A DNA stretch of 36,217 nt from Aquimarina sp. RZ0. Lineage in GTDB: Bacteria > Bacteroidota > Bacteroidia > Flavobacteriales > Flavobacteriaceae. A program made the position numbers and the translations under genes. Under the pieces are notes generated by a model, which did not search any database, was not told the origin of the DNA, and saw only the letters and a list, made by a program, of their open reading frames with translations. The first letter of the stretch is position 1. The number at the start of each line of letters is the position of its first letter. Of the stretch, positions 8,191-17,343 are shown one piece after another. The DNA lies in assembly GCF_008370685.1 (NCBI RefSeq), contig NZ_VTZU01000068.1, positions 1 through 36,217 of the forward strand, read 5' to 3'.

Positions 8191-8391
8191 ATGGAAGAAG
8201 ATGAAAAAACACCTCGTAAGACCTGGGATCTTATGATCGGATTAGCCCTAGTACTTTTTGGAAGTTTTAGACTGTATAATTATATGCGTGAAGATCAGGA
8301 TTTTAACTTTAGAATATTATTTACAGGTATCTTTATTATTTATGGCTTTTTTTTGATTTACAAGTATTCTCAGAATACTGATAAAGAATAG
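8191..8391 (+). CDS. Small two-helix membrane protein
   Basis: The 66-residue protein has an acidic N-terminus (MEEDEKTPRKTW) and two hydrophobic helices, at about residues 13-32 (LMIGLALVLFGSFRLYNYM) and 41-60 (RILFTGIFIIYGFFLIYKY), with a short charged tail. This is a coherent small inner-membrane hairpin protein and not a chance frame. The function is unknown. It starts with ATG after an AT-rich leader. Confidence 0.7.
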   Translation: MEEDEKTPRKTWDLMIGLALVLFGSFRLYNYMREDQDFNFRILFTGIFIIYGFFLIYKYSQNTDKE

Positions 8392-8509
8392 GATGTTTTC
8401 TTTTACACAATTTGTTGTCTGCTATATAACAGATCAGGCTATGCTGATTTTATTATTTCGAAAATCCATGCTTTTTCCTGATACCTTTAAATAGCACTCT
8501 ATCGTTATT

Positions 8510-8864
8510 TATGCTTGATGCACCTTCCTTTTTTAGTGTTCTTATCCAGATCTATCATACTGATTTAAAATTGTTTTTAACCACGCTATCTTCCATTGAA
8601 AACAGAGAACAATTCAAATCGTTTTACTGGGTTTTTTACCTGTTGACCATCAAGAATACTTTTATAAAATTTTGTAGAATTATTTCCATAATATTCTATT
8701 ATATATTCTGCAAACTTCTCCTTGCTTTTAAAATTATAATAGAAAGAATTTATAGGGTAATTCGATTCTTTTAAAATCTCCTCGGTACCCGTATGTGATA
8801 CCCTATAATTTTAAAATAACCCCTGCCCTACTTTAATAACTGATTCTTTATCATGTTTTTTCAT
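8510..8864 (-). pseudogene. Decayed TetR-family regulator
   Basis: Reading the minus strand from the ATG at 8864 gives MKKHDKESVIKVGQGLF, a stop, then NYRVSHTGTEEILKESNYP and INSFYYNFKSKEKFAEYIIE. This is a clear TetR_N helix-turn-helix (turn, then SFYYNFKSKE.F). It continues YYGNNSTKFYKSILDGQQ and RFELFSVFN before in-frame stops near 8618. In the next frame SMEDSVVKNNFKSV continues the family pattern, so there is also a frameshift. At least one nonsense change (near 8814) and one frameshift inactivate it. The plus-strand frame at 8511-8774 is only its antisense shadow. A palindromic operator survives directly upstream. Confidence 0.75.
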
Positions 8865-8867
8865 TTT

Positions 8868-8887
8868 AATGTACCAATCAGTACATT
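8868..8887. promoter_or_regulatory. TetR-type palindromic operator
   Basis: AATGTAC (8868-8874), six spacer bases, then GTACATT (8881-8887) form a perfect 7-bp dyad. It lies three bases upstream of the start codon of the decayed TetR gene on the minus strand. Size and position are those of a TetR autoregulatory operator. With its regulator broken it is probably a relic, unless another TetR protein uses it. The surrounding stretch 8888-9002 shows no gene. Confidence 0.55.
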
Positions 8888-9002
8888 TTTTTTAAAAAAT
8901 AGTTGCTTTTCTATGAAAGAAGTCTATTTATACTAACATATATACATAATCCGAAATGTAATCAGCTTACTGATGTTGAGGTAATACTAAAATTCGTGTA
9001 GC

Positions 9003-9863
9003 TTATAACCTAATCTTTTTTTCAAATAACCTAAACCCGCCAAATACTCCATATCCTCCATCTCCTTGTATATTATTAGGTGGAATTAAAGGTTCAAAAA
9101 ACAGATCACTTGCTGCTTGATCTTCATTAATAAAAGAAGCCCTTAAAGTCTCATATATCAATTCTTCTGTATTTGCAACTCTAATAGTAACTTCCATATT
9201 TTGATTTGCGTTAAAAACCTGACCATTTACGGATATGGGAATGCCATCTCCATTCACATCTGTCACAAATTGCTTACTACCAAAATCAACAAACGTTGCT
9301 GTAGCATCTGGATTATCAAGATTTATAACGGTTCCACCTACAACATAAAAACTATTTTCTCCTACAACATCATCAAATTGGATGTTTAGGAATTTTAACG
9401 AAATACCTCCTTCATTTATGATTTGGGAGCTAGTAGTTGTTATATCATCAATTATTTCTGTAGGAATAATTGATTGTGCTGTAAATTCTTTGCCTTCTGT
9501 GACAACTTTTAAACCATATTTTTGTCCGGGGATAATAGGGAATTCTGACGCTTCAATTTCATAAGCTCTGCTTTCTGACCTATATGTAAGGACTATCTCA
9601 TTTTGATTTTCATTCATAATAGTAACCATAGCGTTTTTTATAGTTAAAGCATCCCTCAAATCAGCTGTTGTAAGGTCTGATATATCCTCAAAAATCGAAA
9701 CAGTTTTTGACACTCTGATTCTGATGACAGGTTCTTCTGGAGATAAAAAACCATTGATTAATACAAATTGCGTTCTTCCTGAAGGTCTGTCATCAACTTC
9801 TTCTCCGAAATCGTCACAGCCTAAATATAAAAAACTAATCAATACTATAAAATAATACTTCAT
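9003..9863 (-). CDS. DUF4249 lipoprotein (receptor partner 2)
   Basis: The 286-residue protein has a lipoprotein signal peptide with the lipobox ending FLYLGC (Cys16), so it is anchored to the outer membrane. The body matches DUF4249: QFVLINGFLSPEEPVIRIRV, then NAMVTIMNENQNEIVL, a Y.L.V..EGKE..A segment, and the ending YGVFGGFRLFEKKIRL. DUF4249 proteins are encoded beside TonB-dependent receptors and are thought to be surface partners in uptake; the ligand is unknown. It starts three bases after the stop of receptor 2, in the arrangement TAG-N3-ATG. The same arrangement occurs in the paralogous pair at 14022-17291. It is last in the island. Confidence 0.9.
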   Translation of the reverse strand: MKYYFIVLISFLYLGCDDFGEEVDDRPSGRTQFVLINGFLSPEEPVIRIRVSKTVSIFEDISDLTTADLRDALTIKNAMVTIMNENQNEIVLTYRSESRAYEIEASEFPIIPGQKYGLKVVTEGKEFTAQSIIPTEIIDDITTTSSQIINEGGISLKFLNIQFDDVVGENSFYVVGGTVINLDNPDATATFVDFGSKQFVTDVNGDGIPISVNGQVFNANQNMEVTIRVANTEELIYETLRASFINEDQAASDLFFEPLIPPNNIQGDGGYGVFGGFRLFEKKIRL

Positions 9864-9866
9864 ACG

Positions 9867-12503
9867 CTAAAATTTTAATGTATAATTAAACGATGGAATA
9901 AGTTGTAAAAAATATCTTTTGAATAAGGAATTTCTAATATTTGGAGAATTCTCTGCTATCGATGTTTCATAATAAAAAGGATTTTTTCTGGCATATACAT
10001 TGTAAATAGAAATCCCCCAGGTTCGCTCTCTATTGCGTTTTGTTATTTTATGAAACTGTATGCCCAGATCCAATTTATGAAAACTTTCTCCTCTAAAATT
10101 ATTCTTATCCACATTAAACATTGAAAAATCTGATCCAAAGGGGTCTGTATCTATAGGGAAATCATCTGTTGCTGAGACTCCTAAAATATTTGTAATATTA
10201 TAATTAATTCCTGTAGAAAATACCCAACTACTGGATATTGTTATTTTTTTACTGGGTTTGTAAATCCCAACAAGTGAAAAATCATGTCTACGGTCATATC
10301 TTTCTTTAAACTTTTTCCCGCCGTTTAGTTCATCAAACTGCCTTTCTGACCAGGATAGTGTATATCCAAGCCAACCTGTAAATTTTCCTCTTTTTTTTCT
10401 TATTAAAAATTCACTTCCATATGCCCATCCTTGTCCCGTAGTGATTCCATTTTCAAAATCTACTGTTTCAAAGGAAGTTACAATATCTTCTATAACTCCA
10501 GATCCTCCTAAAAAAGATGCTCCTTCTTTTAGAGAAATCACATCATTCAACTTTTTATAATATCCTTCTATTGTCACGGTATATCCATTATTATCAAAAT
10601 CTTTTGCTAACCCCAATGTGACTTGCTCTGATACCTGTGGTTTTAATTTATCTGTAGAGGATATCCATAAATCTGTTGGTAACCCCAATCCGGTATTTGA
10701 CAATCTATGAATGTATTGATTCATTTTTACATAAGAAGCTTTTATACTAAATAACGGATAAGGTCTATATGCTCCTGAAAGCCTGATTTCTGGTCTAAAA
10801 TACCCGGAATTTCTATGCTGAAAATGACTTAACCTAATACCAGGATTTATACTTATCTTATTACTTACTTTCCAATCGTCTTCAATATACAAACCACTTT
10901 CTAAAGTTTTAATTTCTTGCTTATTCGTAATTATATCTGCTGCCGAATTTGAAATACGAATCTCTTTTGGTGTAAAATTATGATAAGTTGATGCGAGACC
11001 AAATTTTATTTGATGTCTGGGGTTTGGGAAATAACTAAAATCAGACTTAATCCCGTAGTCATTTATTCCTGAACTCGTATTAGAAAATGCCTCTGCGCTA
11101 TTTGCACTTGTAGCAAGCGTATTACTTTCTGAATTTACAGCAAACTTATAATTACTAAAAATCAATGAAGTATTAGAAAATAATTGATCACTAAATTCAT
11201 GATTCCATCGTAAGGTAGATGTGATATTGCCCCATTCTATTTTTTGTGTTGATTCAATTTCTTCTCCCTGAAGAGTTACGCCAATAGATTTGTTTCTGAA
11301 CTTATCCTGACCAAAATAAGTACTCCAATATAGCTTATTCTTATCATTAAAAACATGATGGTACTTGGCATTGACATCTGTAAAATAATAAATAATTTTA
11401 TCTCTACCATTCTGAAATGGCAGTGATACCAAATCGGCATACGTCCTGCGCCCACTTAGGACAAAAGAAGACACACTCTTTTTTATAGGACCTTCCAGAA
11501 GAAATGATGAAGATATCAACCCAATAGTAGCTTTCCCATTAAATTTTTCTTTATTCCCGTTTTTTGTATCAATTTTTATAACAGAAGATAACCTCCCTCC
11601 AAAACGGGCTGGAAATCCACCTTTAAAAATATTAACAGACCTGATAGCATCTCCATTAAAGATAGAAAAAATCCCAAAAAGATGATTCGAATTATATACG
11701 GTAGCCTCATCTAATACGACAAGATTTTGATCAGGAGTACCCCCTCTAACATAAAAACCAGCAGAACCCTCATTTCCTGATTGTATCCCAGGTAATAACT
11801 GTAATGTTTTAAGAACATCTTTTTCTCCCAAAACCACCGGAATATCTTGAAAAACAGATGATTTTAATCTTTCTGAGCTTATCTGAGTAATGTTACTTTG
11901 CTTTGTCTCGTTATCAGAATTAACTAATACTTCTTCCAGATGTTGTGTTTCTATATCCAGACTAAGGTTTAGATCAAAGTTTTCCAGAAGATTAATTTTC
12001 TTTTCTACTTTTTTATAACCTTCAAAAGAAAAAAGCACCGTATGATTACCTTCTGCCAGAGTAATTGAATAAAACCCATAATCATTCGTTATTGTACCAA
12101 CATTTAGTTCCGGAATATAGATTGAAGCACCTGGCAAGTACTCATCACTTCCTTTTTCAGAAATATATCCATTTAGTGTATACCTGTTAGGTCTTTTATA
12201 GATAAGAAGTTTTTGTCCTAAAACCTTGAATTTATAGCTTTGTGAAGGAAAAACACTTCTTAAAATCTGATGCAATGGTTTTTCTTCAAAATTAATAGAA
12301 ACAATTTTAAAAATATCAATAGCATCATCTGAGTAGGCTATGGTAACCCCTGTTTCTTTTTCTAATAAATCAAAGAAATAAGCGATTGAAACGTCTTGTT
12401 TTGATATGTTTATTTTTTTATCTAGAATAGATTCTTGAGAATATCCACTAAGACATCCTACCACTACAATTATACATATGAATCTAAAAATCCCTAACCT
12501 CAC
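9867..12503 (-). CDS. TonB-dependent receptor 2 with STN signalling domain
   Basis: The 878-residue outer-membrane receptor has a signal peptide (1-23). An STN (secretin/TonB short N-terminal) domain follows at about 27-110, with ISKQDVSIAYFFDLLEKETG and HQILRSVFPS. A CarboxypepD_reg domain lies at 113-195, with LNGYISEKGSDEYLPGASIY. The plug begins near 200 and has GNEGSAGFYVRGGTPDQNLV, GIFSIFNGD and GGFPARFGGRLSSV. A 22-strand barrel is expected from about 340 to the end, closing with SFNYTLKF. The STN domain is the part that contacts a FecR anti-sigma factor across the periplasm. This receptor directly follows the fecR gene (46 bases), so it is the likely sensor of the island as well as a TonB-powered importer. 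It is closely similar to receptor 1 in plug and barrel. Confidence 0.95.
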   Translation of the reverse strand: MRLGIFRFICIIVVVGCLSGYSQESILDKKINISKQDVSIAYFFDLLEKETGVTIAYSDDAIDIFKIVSINFEEKPLHQILRSVFPSQSYKFKVLGQKLLIYKRPNRYTLNGYISEKGSDEYLPGASIYIPELNVGTITNDYGFYSITLAEGNHTVLFSFEGYKKVEKKINLLENFDLNLSLDIETQHLEEVLVNSDNETKQSNITQISSERLKSSVFQDIPVVLGEKDVLKTLQLLPGIQSGNEGSAGFYVRGGTPDQNLVVLDEATVYNSNHLFGIFSIFNGDAIRSVNIFKGGFPARFGGRLSSVIKIDTKNGNKEKFNGKATIGLISSSFLLEGPIKKSVSSFVLSGRRTYADLVSLPFQNGRDKIIYYFTDVNAKYHHVFNDKNKLYWSTYFGQDKFRNKSIGVTLQGEEIESTQKIEWGNITSTLRWNHEFSDQLFSNTSLIFSNYKFAVNSESNTLATSANSAEAFSNTSSGINDYGIKSDFSYFPNPRHQIKFGLASTYHNFTPKEIRISNSAADIITNKQEIKTLESGLYIEDDWKVSNKISINPGIRLSHFQHRNSGYFRPEIRLSGAYRPYPLFSIKASYVKMNQYIHRLSNTGLGLPTDLWISSTDKLKPQVSEQVTLGLAKDFDNNGYTVTIEGYYKKLNDVISLKEGASFLGGSGVIEDIVTSFETVDFENGITTGQGWAYGSEFLIRKKRGKFTGWLGYTLSWSERQFDELNGGKKFKERYDRRHDFSLVGIYKPSKKITISSSWVFSTGINYNITNILGVSATDDFPIDTDPFGSDFSMFNVDKNNFRGESFHKLDLGIQFHKITKRNRERTWGISIYNVYARKNPFYYETSIAENSPNIRNSLFKRYFLQLIPSFNYTLKF

Positions 12504-12549
12504 AATTATTCAGAATCAGTAATTCCGCATTTCAGACTCAACTCTCAAA

Positions 12550-13533
12550 TTACGATTTGCAACTGCCTCCTTTAATAACAACGGTTTCAGAATCAATATA
12601 TTCTACATGTATACCAAACAAAATTTTAAATGTCTGCAGCACATCTTCAAAGGATTCATTGTCGTAACTAGCAGTTAGCTTGCATCTTCGGAATTGGTTA
12701 TCCTCTATACGAATCTTCTTACGATAACGTATTTCTACATCTTTAATTACCTGATCCATCAATGTTTTTTCAAAAATTAATTTTCTTGTTCTCCAAGAGG
12801 AAAAATTAGGGTTATAACTCCTTGTTTTTGATAATGCGCCATCTGGCGATGCTGATATTTTATCACCCGCTTCTAAAATTTTCTTCCCATTCTCAGAAGA
12901 AAACTCTACCCGACCGCTCAACAAAATTAATTCTGTCTCTCTTGTTACAGGGTCACCTTTTAGGTTAAAAGAAGTTCCTAATACCTTTGTTATGGTTTCA
13001 TTACAGCTAATTAAAAAAGGTTTATCTAAATCTTTGGTCACATCAAAAAATGCTTCTCCTTTTAATGTTACTTTTCTCTCTTTATTATTAAAACCTTTGC
13101 TATATATTAATTGACTTCCTTTATTTAACCACACATTTGTAGCATCAGGAAGTACAAATTTATTCTCTTTACCATTTTTTGCTACCAGTAAAACTTCTTC
13201 GTTCATATTGAAGAAAAAATAAGTTGCTAATCCTAGAAGTATTACTACTGAGGCTGCAATCTTAAAAAAAACATTTTTTGATCTCTTCTTCTCTTGCTGC
13301 CTGATTTTTGTAGTATCCAGAAATTTGTCCCATTGCTGATCAATATCAACACTATCAAAAACATTAGTTTTTGAAGCTGCCTCCCAAACAGCTGTATACT
13401 TTTCAAAATCTAATTTATTAGACTCAGAAAGGTGAATCCAATGCTCAACATATCTCCGTTCTTCACTATTTACCTCATTTTGAAGGTAGCTTGTAATAAG
13501 TGGAATAATATGATCTTCTTCTTCAGGATTCAT
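12550..13533 (-). CDS. FecR-family anti-sigma factor
   Basis: The 327-residue protein has a cytoplasmic anti-sigma segment (1-55, with ITSYLQNEVNSEERRYVEHW and SNKLDFEKY). One membrane helix lies at about 88-109 (VFFKIAASVVILLGLATYFF). The FecR periplasmic domain follows (115-215: GKENKFVLPDATNVWLNKGS, KGEAFFDVTKD, VLGTSFNLKGD). The C-terminal DUF4974/STN-like domain (250-325) starts FEKTLMDQVIKDVEIRY. FecR proteins hold an ECF sigma factor inactive and release it when the receptor's STN domain reports ligand. Normally fecR follows the sigma gene directly; here about 3.8 kb separate them, filled by receptor 1, its lipoprotein and a FecR fragment. The sigma factor at 17344 is the only candidate partner in the window. 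Confidence 0.93.
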   Translation of the reverse strand: MNPEEEDHIIPLITSYLQNEVNSEERRYVEHWIHLSESNKLDFEKYTAVWEAASKTNVFDSVDIDQQWDKFLDTTKIRQQEKKRSKNVFFKIAASVVILLGLATYFFFNMNEEVLLVAKNGKENKFVLPDATNVWLNKGSQLIYSKGFNNKERKVTLKGEAFFDVTKDLDKPFLISCNETITKVLGTSFNLKGDPVTRETELILLSGRVEFSSENGKKILEAGDKISASPDGALSKTRSYNPNFSSWRTRKLIFEKTLMDQVIKDVEIRYRKKIRIEDNQFRRCKLTASYDNESFEDVLQTFKILFGIHVEYIDSETVVIKGGSCKS

Positions 13534-13661
13534 ATATAATGTTATAATTAGAGGCTAAAAATAGTAAATAATTGAGTATACTACTATAATTGAAATGGTT
13601 CTCCTAATATTAGCGATTAAAAACTTTAAATTTTTCTCATTAATTAAATACATCTTATCGC

Positions 13662-13832
13662 TTACAAAACAATCCTATTAACCCATAATTTATGAATTGT
13701 TTCATAATAGAGCTTATTATCAGTAGATTGTGCAATCCAATTTTCCATATGAGTAGTTTCTGTTTCTGTTGTATTTCCTGATAAATATTTAATCAAAAAA
13801 TGATCAATCATATTTTCTTTTATAATACACAT
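13662..13832 (-). CDS. 56-residue FecR N-terminal fragment (mini anti-sigma)
   Basis: The short frame runs ATG to TAA and encodes MCIIKENMIDHFLIKYLSGN then TTETETTHMENWIAQSTDNK and LYYETIHKLW. It aligns with residues 8-52 of the full FecR protein just downstream: KYL..N..TETE/SEE, then V/MENWI/VEHWI, then S.(D/S)NKL..E.....W. This is the cytoplasmic anti-sigma helical domain of FecR. There is no membrane helix, FecR domain or DUF4974 part, and no remnant of them in the 128 bases before the next gene. It could be a truncated leftover of a duplicated fecR, or a soluble anti-sigma peptide. The clean frame and family-like codons argue that it is recent or maintained. Confidence 0.65.
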   Translation of the reverse strand: MCIIKENMIDHFLIKYLSGNTTETETTHMENWIAQSTDNKLYYETIHKLWVNRIVL

Positions 13833-13887
13833 CTTAATAGGTTTTTAAATTAATAAAATATTTCCAACTTCTTTATTTTTATATTGA

Positions 13888-14018
13888 ACTCGTCTTACAT
13901 ATCGGTTTTTAATCAAAAAATTCAGATTTAGTTCTATAATAAAGTGATTTTTTTTTAGCATAGTCATAGCTATTAAAAAAAAAGAGTAAAACGCAAAAAT
14001 TAATAATCAATCAAAAAC
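13888..14018. repeat. Palindromic intergenic repeat, copy 1 (degenerate)
   Basis: The first 62 bases (from GAACTCGTCTTA at 13888 to 13949) align without gaps to the left arm of the copy at 21586. The core TAGTCATAGCTA follows at 13961-13972, flanked by T8 and A9 runs. The right arm decays as it nears the stop codon of the DUF4249 gene at 14022. It lies between lipoprotein 1 and the mini-FecR gene, where it could fold in the transcript and separate expression of the two halves of the island. Confidence 0.55.
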
Positions 14019-14021
14019 TAC

Positions 14022-14936
14022 TTACATAGCATCTATTTCAATCTCTGTTATCTGATATCCTGCAAAAACTCCAAAACCATTTTCTCCTTCAATATTTGTG
14101 GGAGCGATAATAGGTTCAAAAAAAGGATCTCCATCATTATAGTCATTGAAAAAGTCTGCTCTCAATGCATCATACAATATTTGTTCATTATTCGTTATTT
14201 TTAAATTAATCTTGGGTGTTTCGGACACTGGATTGCTTAATATTGTAAAAAATCCTTCCAAAGCAATAATGGCATTTTCTCTATTACTATCAGTCGCAAA
14301 GTGTTCAAAATCGAAATCCAGATCACGTACAGAAATACCATCATCTATAAAATTGTGAGTTATAGTTCCTCCGGTTATATAGAAATTCCTTTCATCTTTT
14401 ATATCTTCAATTTTCAAATTCAATATTCTACGCCCAAACTCGCCTCCTCCAGGCTCATCTTTAATATCACTTTCAATATTTTGCACCTTATTAACAGGTA
14501 TCATACAAGATGATTTGTATTCGTTACCATCTACCATAGCTGTCAAAAAATATGTATTTCCTGCTAGAATTGGTAAATCATTGGCTGGAGCTTCATAACT
14601 AAACGATACACTTGAATACGTCAATGAGACCTCATTATCATTTTCGTCTTTGATAACAACTATTGCGTTTTTGATTGCTAAATCTTCAATGGTTGTTTCT
14701 CTGGAATCTGCTCTTGACTTTGATTTTGATATTTGAACTTTTAATAAGGTATCTTGTGGGGATAAATAACCATTAATTACAACAAGTTGTTGCTGATCCA
14801 ACAAATCACTGGCATCTATATTTGTTTCACAATTAGAACATACAATACTGAGTGTCATCAGTACTAAAAAATTAAAATATCTCATTTGTTGTTTTTTCAA
14901 AGTTTTTTTGGATAATCCTAATAATACTGGCTTCAT
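14022..14936 (-). CDS. DUF4249 lipoprotein (receptor partner 1)
   Basis: The 304-residue protein is a paralogue of the lipoprotein at 9003-9863. Shared landmarks are LVVINGYLSPQDTLLKVQIS, NAIVVIKDENDNEVSLTYSS, and the ending GFGVFAGYQI. A lipoprotein signal peptide lies at residues 18-37 (MRYFNFLVLMTLSIVCSNC, with Cys as the lipobox end). The start is debatable. The ATG at 14936 sits three bases after the receptor stop, exactly as in the paralogous pair. The Met at 14885 gives a shorter, more typical signal peptide. It is predicted to be an outer-membrane lipoprotein working with receptor 1; the ligand is unknown. Confidence 0.9.
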   Translation of the reverse strand: MKPVLLGLSKKTLKKQQMRYFNFLVLMTLSIVCSNCETNIDASDLLDQQQLVVINGYLSPQDTLLKVQISKSKSRADSRETTIEDLAIKNAIVVIKDENDNEVSLTYSSVSFSYEAPANDLPILAGNTYFLTAMVDGNEYKSSCMIPVNKVQNIESDIKDEPGGGEFGRRILNLKIEDIKDERNFYITGGTITHNFIDDGISVRDLDFDFEHFATDSNRENAIIALEGFFTILSNPVSETPKINLKITNNEQILYDALRADFFNDYNDGDPFFEPIIAPTNIEGENGFGVFAGYQITEIEIDAM

Positions 14937-14939
14937 GAT

Positions 14940-17291
14940 CTAGAATTTATAGCTATAATTAATAGAAGGAATGAATTGTAATATTGATATTTTTTTGAGT
15001 TTGGAGTCGTCAAAAAAATAAAAGAATGGGTTTTTTCGTCCATAAATATTATATACAGAAAATGCCCAGGTGCGTTCTCTTAATTTACTGAATTTTTTGT
15101 GAAATTGTATTCCTAAATCCAACCGATGATAGTTTTCTCCTCTAAAATTATTACGTTCCGTCGTAAAAGAGGTAGTTCCTCCGCTAGAAGATAAGGGAAA
15201 AGAAATTGGAAAATTATTGGCATTCGAGATCGTTTCTTTATCTGGTAGATTAAAATTATTACCGGTAGAGAAAACCCAGGAACCTGATAGTGTAATTCGG
15301 TCGTTTGGTTTATAAATACCTACTAATGAAAGATCATGTCTTCGATCATACCGTGAAAAGAATTTTCTACCACGATTAAGTTCTTCAAATTTCCTTTCTG
15401 ACCAGGATAAAGTGTATCCCATCCATCCGGTAAGTTTTCCATACTTCTTTCTTAATAACAATTCGGCTCCATAAGCCCATCCTTCTCCTGTGGTAATATT
15501 TTCTTCCCAGTCTACCTCCTGCCCCGTGCCTAAATCTGATAACAATAAGAACGAAGCGCCTTCTTTGTACGCTATGACATCATCCATCTTCTTATAATAC
15601 CCTTCTAAGGTAATGGAATACCCGGTATCCAAAAAGTCTTTTGCTACTCCAAGAGCATATTGCTGAGACATTTGGGGTTTTAATCGATCTGTTGAAGAAA
15701 CCCATAAATCTGTAGGTAATCCAATCCCTGAATTAGAAAGCAGGTGAATGTATTGGTTCATTTTTGCGTATGATGTTTTTAAGGCTAAATCAGGTTTTAT
15801 GTTCCAGGACAATGTAGCACGAGGTTCAAAATTGAAATAACTTTTAGTTTTGAACTGAAAATGAGTAAATCGTATACCCGGTGAAAAACTCAATGAACTA
15901 TTTATATTCCAGTTATCTTCTATATAGGCTGCACTCTCTACTGATTCTATTTTTTGTTTGATATCTGTATTGTTTTCACCTGTTATTCGAACTTTTGACT
16001 GTTGGGGTACAAAATTATGATATGTGGATGCTACCCCAAAACGTATTGAATGTTGTGGATTAGGATAATAATCAAAATCAGCTTTGATCCCATAATCATC
16101 AATGCCTGAACTTAGCTTAAATAAAAAACGTTCATCATCAAATTTCTCTTCTTGTTCTGCTCCAAAATTATAGTTACTAAAAATTAAGGATGTATTAGAA
16201 AAAAACTTATCATTAAATTGATGATTCCATCTCAAGGTAGAGGTTATATTACCCCAAAACAATCTGGTTTTAAAATCATCTCCTTCCTCAAACTCTTCGC
16301 TTCCGGTAAATTTATCCTGACCAAAGTAATTACTCCAATACAATTTATTTTTCTCATTAAATATATGATGTACTTTAAAATTAAGATCTGTAAAGTAGTA
16401 GCCTGCTTTAAAATCTGATGGCTGAAATGGTATTGTTAATAAATCTGCATATGTCCTGCGCCCGCTAAAAATAAATGATGTTTTTCCTTTATTTATAGGG
16501 CCTTCAAAAAGCAGTGAAGAAGATATCAATCCTATACTGGCTTTTCCGCTAAACCGTTCTTTATTACCATTTTTCATATCTATTTTGAGGACTGATGATA
16601 ATCTACCTCCGAATCTCGCAGGGAATCCTCCTTTATAAGTTTCGATAGATTGTATGGCATCCCCATTAAATACAGAAAAGATCCCAAACAAATGATTTGA
16701 ATTATATACTGGGGCTTCATCCAGAATGATTAGGTTTTGATCCGGTGTACCTCCTCGAACAAAAAAACCGGCACTTCCTTCATTTCCTCTTTGTATTCCC
16801 GGCATTAATTGTAGCGCCTTTATAACATCTTTCTCTCCCAAAATGGCAGGAATGTCATTTATCTCAGAGGGCTTCATAGTCACCACACTCATTTGAGTAA
16901 CCTGACTTTCGTTTACTCCTTTATTAGCATCAATAATCACTTCATCTAGAGCCTCGAGATCAAGTTCTAATGTATGGTTAAGTACTATATCGCTTTGCAA
17001 GTCTAATTGCTTTCTGATTGTTTGATACCCTATATAAGAAATGACTACTTCATAAGTACCTTCTTCTAAGGTCAATGAATAAAACCCATAATCATTGGTG
17101 GTAGTACCTACTTTTTTTTCTGGTATGTAAATAGATACTGTAGGAAGGTATTCCTGACTGCCTGTTTCTTTTATATAACCACTTATTGTATGTTTGGTTT
17201 CAGATGTATTGTTAATAGGTTTCTGACCATACATTTTTAAGGTTCCGTGAAGGATCATCCAACAAATGATTAGCAAGTTTTTTCTGTTCAT
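14940..17291 (-). CDS. TonB-dependent receptor 1 (no STN domain)
   Basis: The 783-residue outer-membrane receptor has a signal peptide (1-22, ending MYGQ). A CarboxypepD_reg domain follows at about 33-115 (ISGYIKETGSQEYLPTVSIY, GTTTNDYGFYSLTL). The plug has GNEGSAGFFVRGGTPDQNLI, GIFSVFNGDA and GGFPARFGGRLSSV. The barrel ends in SINYSYKF. It is strikingly similar to receptor 2 through plug and barrel (for example SGRRTYADL, YFGQDKF, MNQYIH.LSN.G.GLPTDLW). The pair must come from a duplication. It lacks the ~80-residue STN domain of receptor 2, so it can import but should not signal to FecR. It lies 52 bases after the sigma gene. Confidence 0.94.
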   Translation of the reverse strand: MNRKNLLIICWMILHGTLKMYGQKPINNTSETKHTISGYIKETGSQEYLPTVSIYIPEKKVGTTTNDYGFYSLTLEEGTYEVVISYIGYQTIRKQLDLQSDIVLNHTLELDLEALDEVIIDANKGVNESQVTQMSVVTMKPSEINDIPAILGEKDVIKALQLMPGIQRGNEGSAGFFVRGGTPDQNLIILDEAPVYNSNHLFGIFSVFNGDAIQSIETYKGGFPARFGGRLSSVLKIDMKNGNKERFSGKASIGLISSSLLFEGPINKGKTSFIFSGRRTYADLLTIPFQPSDFKAGYYFTDLNFKVHHIFNEKNKLYWSNYFGQDKFTGSEEFEEGDDFKTRLFWGNITSTLRWNHQFNDKFFSNTSLIFSNYNFGAEQEEKFDDERFLFKLSSGIDDYGIKADFDYYPNPQHSIRFGVASTYHNFVPQQSKVRITGENNTDIKQKIESVESAAYIEDNWNINSSLSFSPGIRFTHFQFKTKSYFNFEPRATLSWNIKPDLALKTSYAKMNQYIHLLSNSGIGLPTDLWVSSTDRLKPQMSQQYALGVAKDFLDTGYSITLEGYYKKMDDVIAYKEGASFLLLSDLGTGQEVDWEENITTGEGWAYGAELLLRKKYGKLTGWMGYTLSWSERKFEELNRGRKFFSRYDRRHDLSLVGIYKPNDRITLSGSWVFSTGNNFNLPDKETISNANNFPISFPLSSSGGTTSFTTERNNFRGENYHRLDLGIQFHKKFSKLRERTWAFSVYNIYGRKNPFFYFFDDSKLKKISILQFIPSINYSYKF

Positions 17292-17322
17292 TTTATAGTT
17301 TTATAACTCTAAGACGAACATC

Positions 17323-17332
17323 TATAGCTATA
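17323..17332. promoter_or_regulatory. Palindrome TATAGCTATA between sigma and receptor 1
   Basis: A perfect 10-bp palindrome lies in the 52-base gap upstream of the receptor 1 start codon. It could be a protein-binding site for the receptor promoter, but in AT-rich DNA a 10-bp palindrome has limited weight. Confidence 0.2.
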
Positions 17333-17343
17333 CACGTAAAAGA

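Noticed and set aside
8511..8774. Plus-strand frame of 87 codons
   Set aside because: The opposite strand reads as a TetR helix-turn-helix; this frame is its antisense shadow with Phe/Ile-rich filler.
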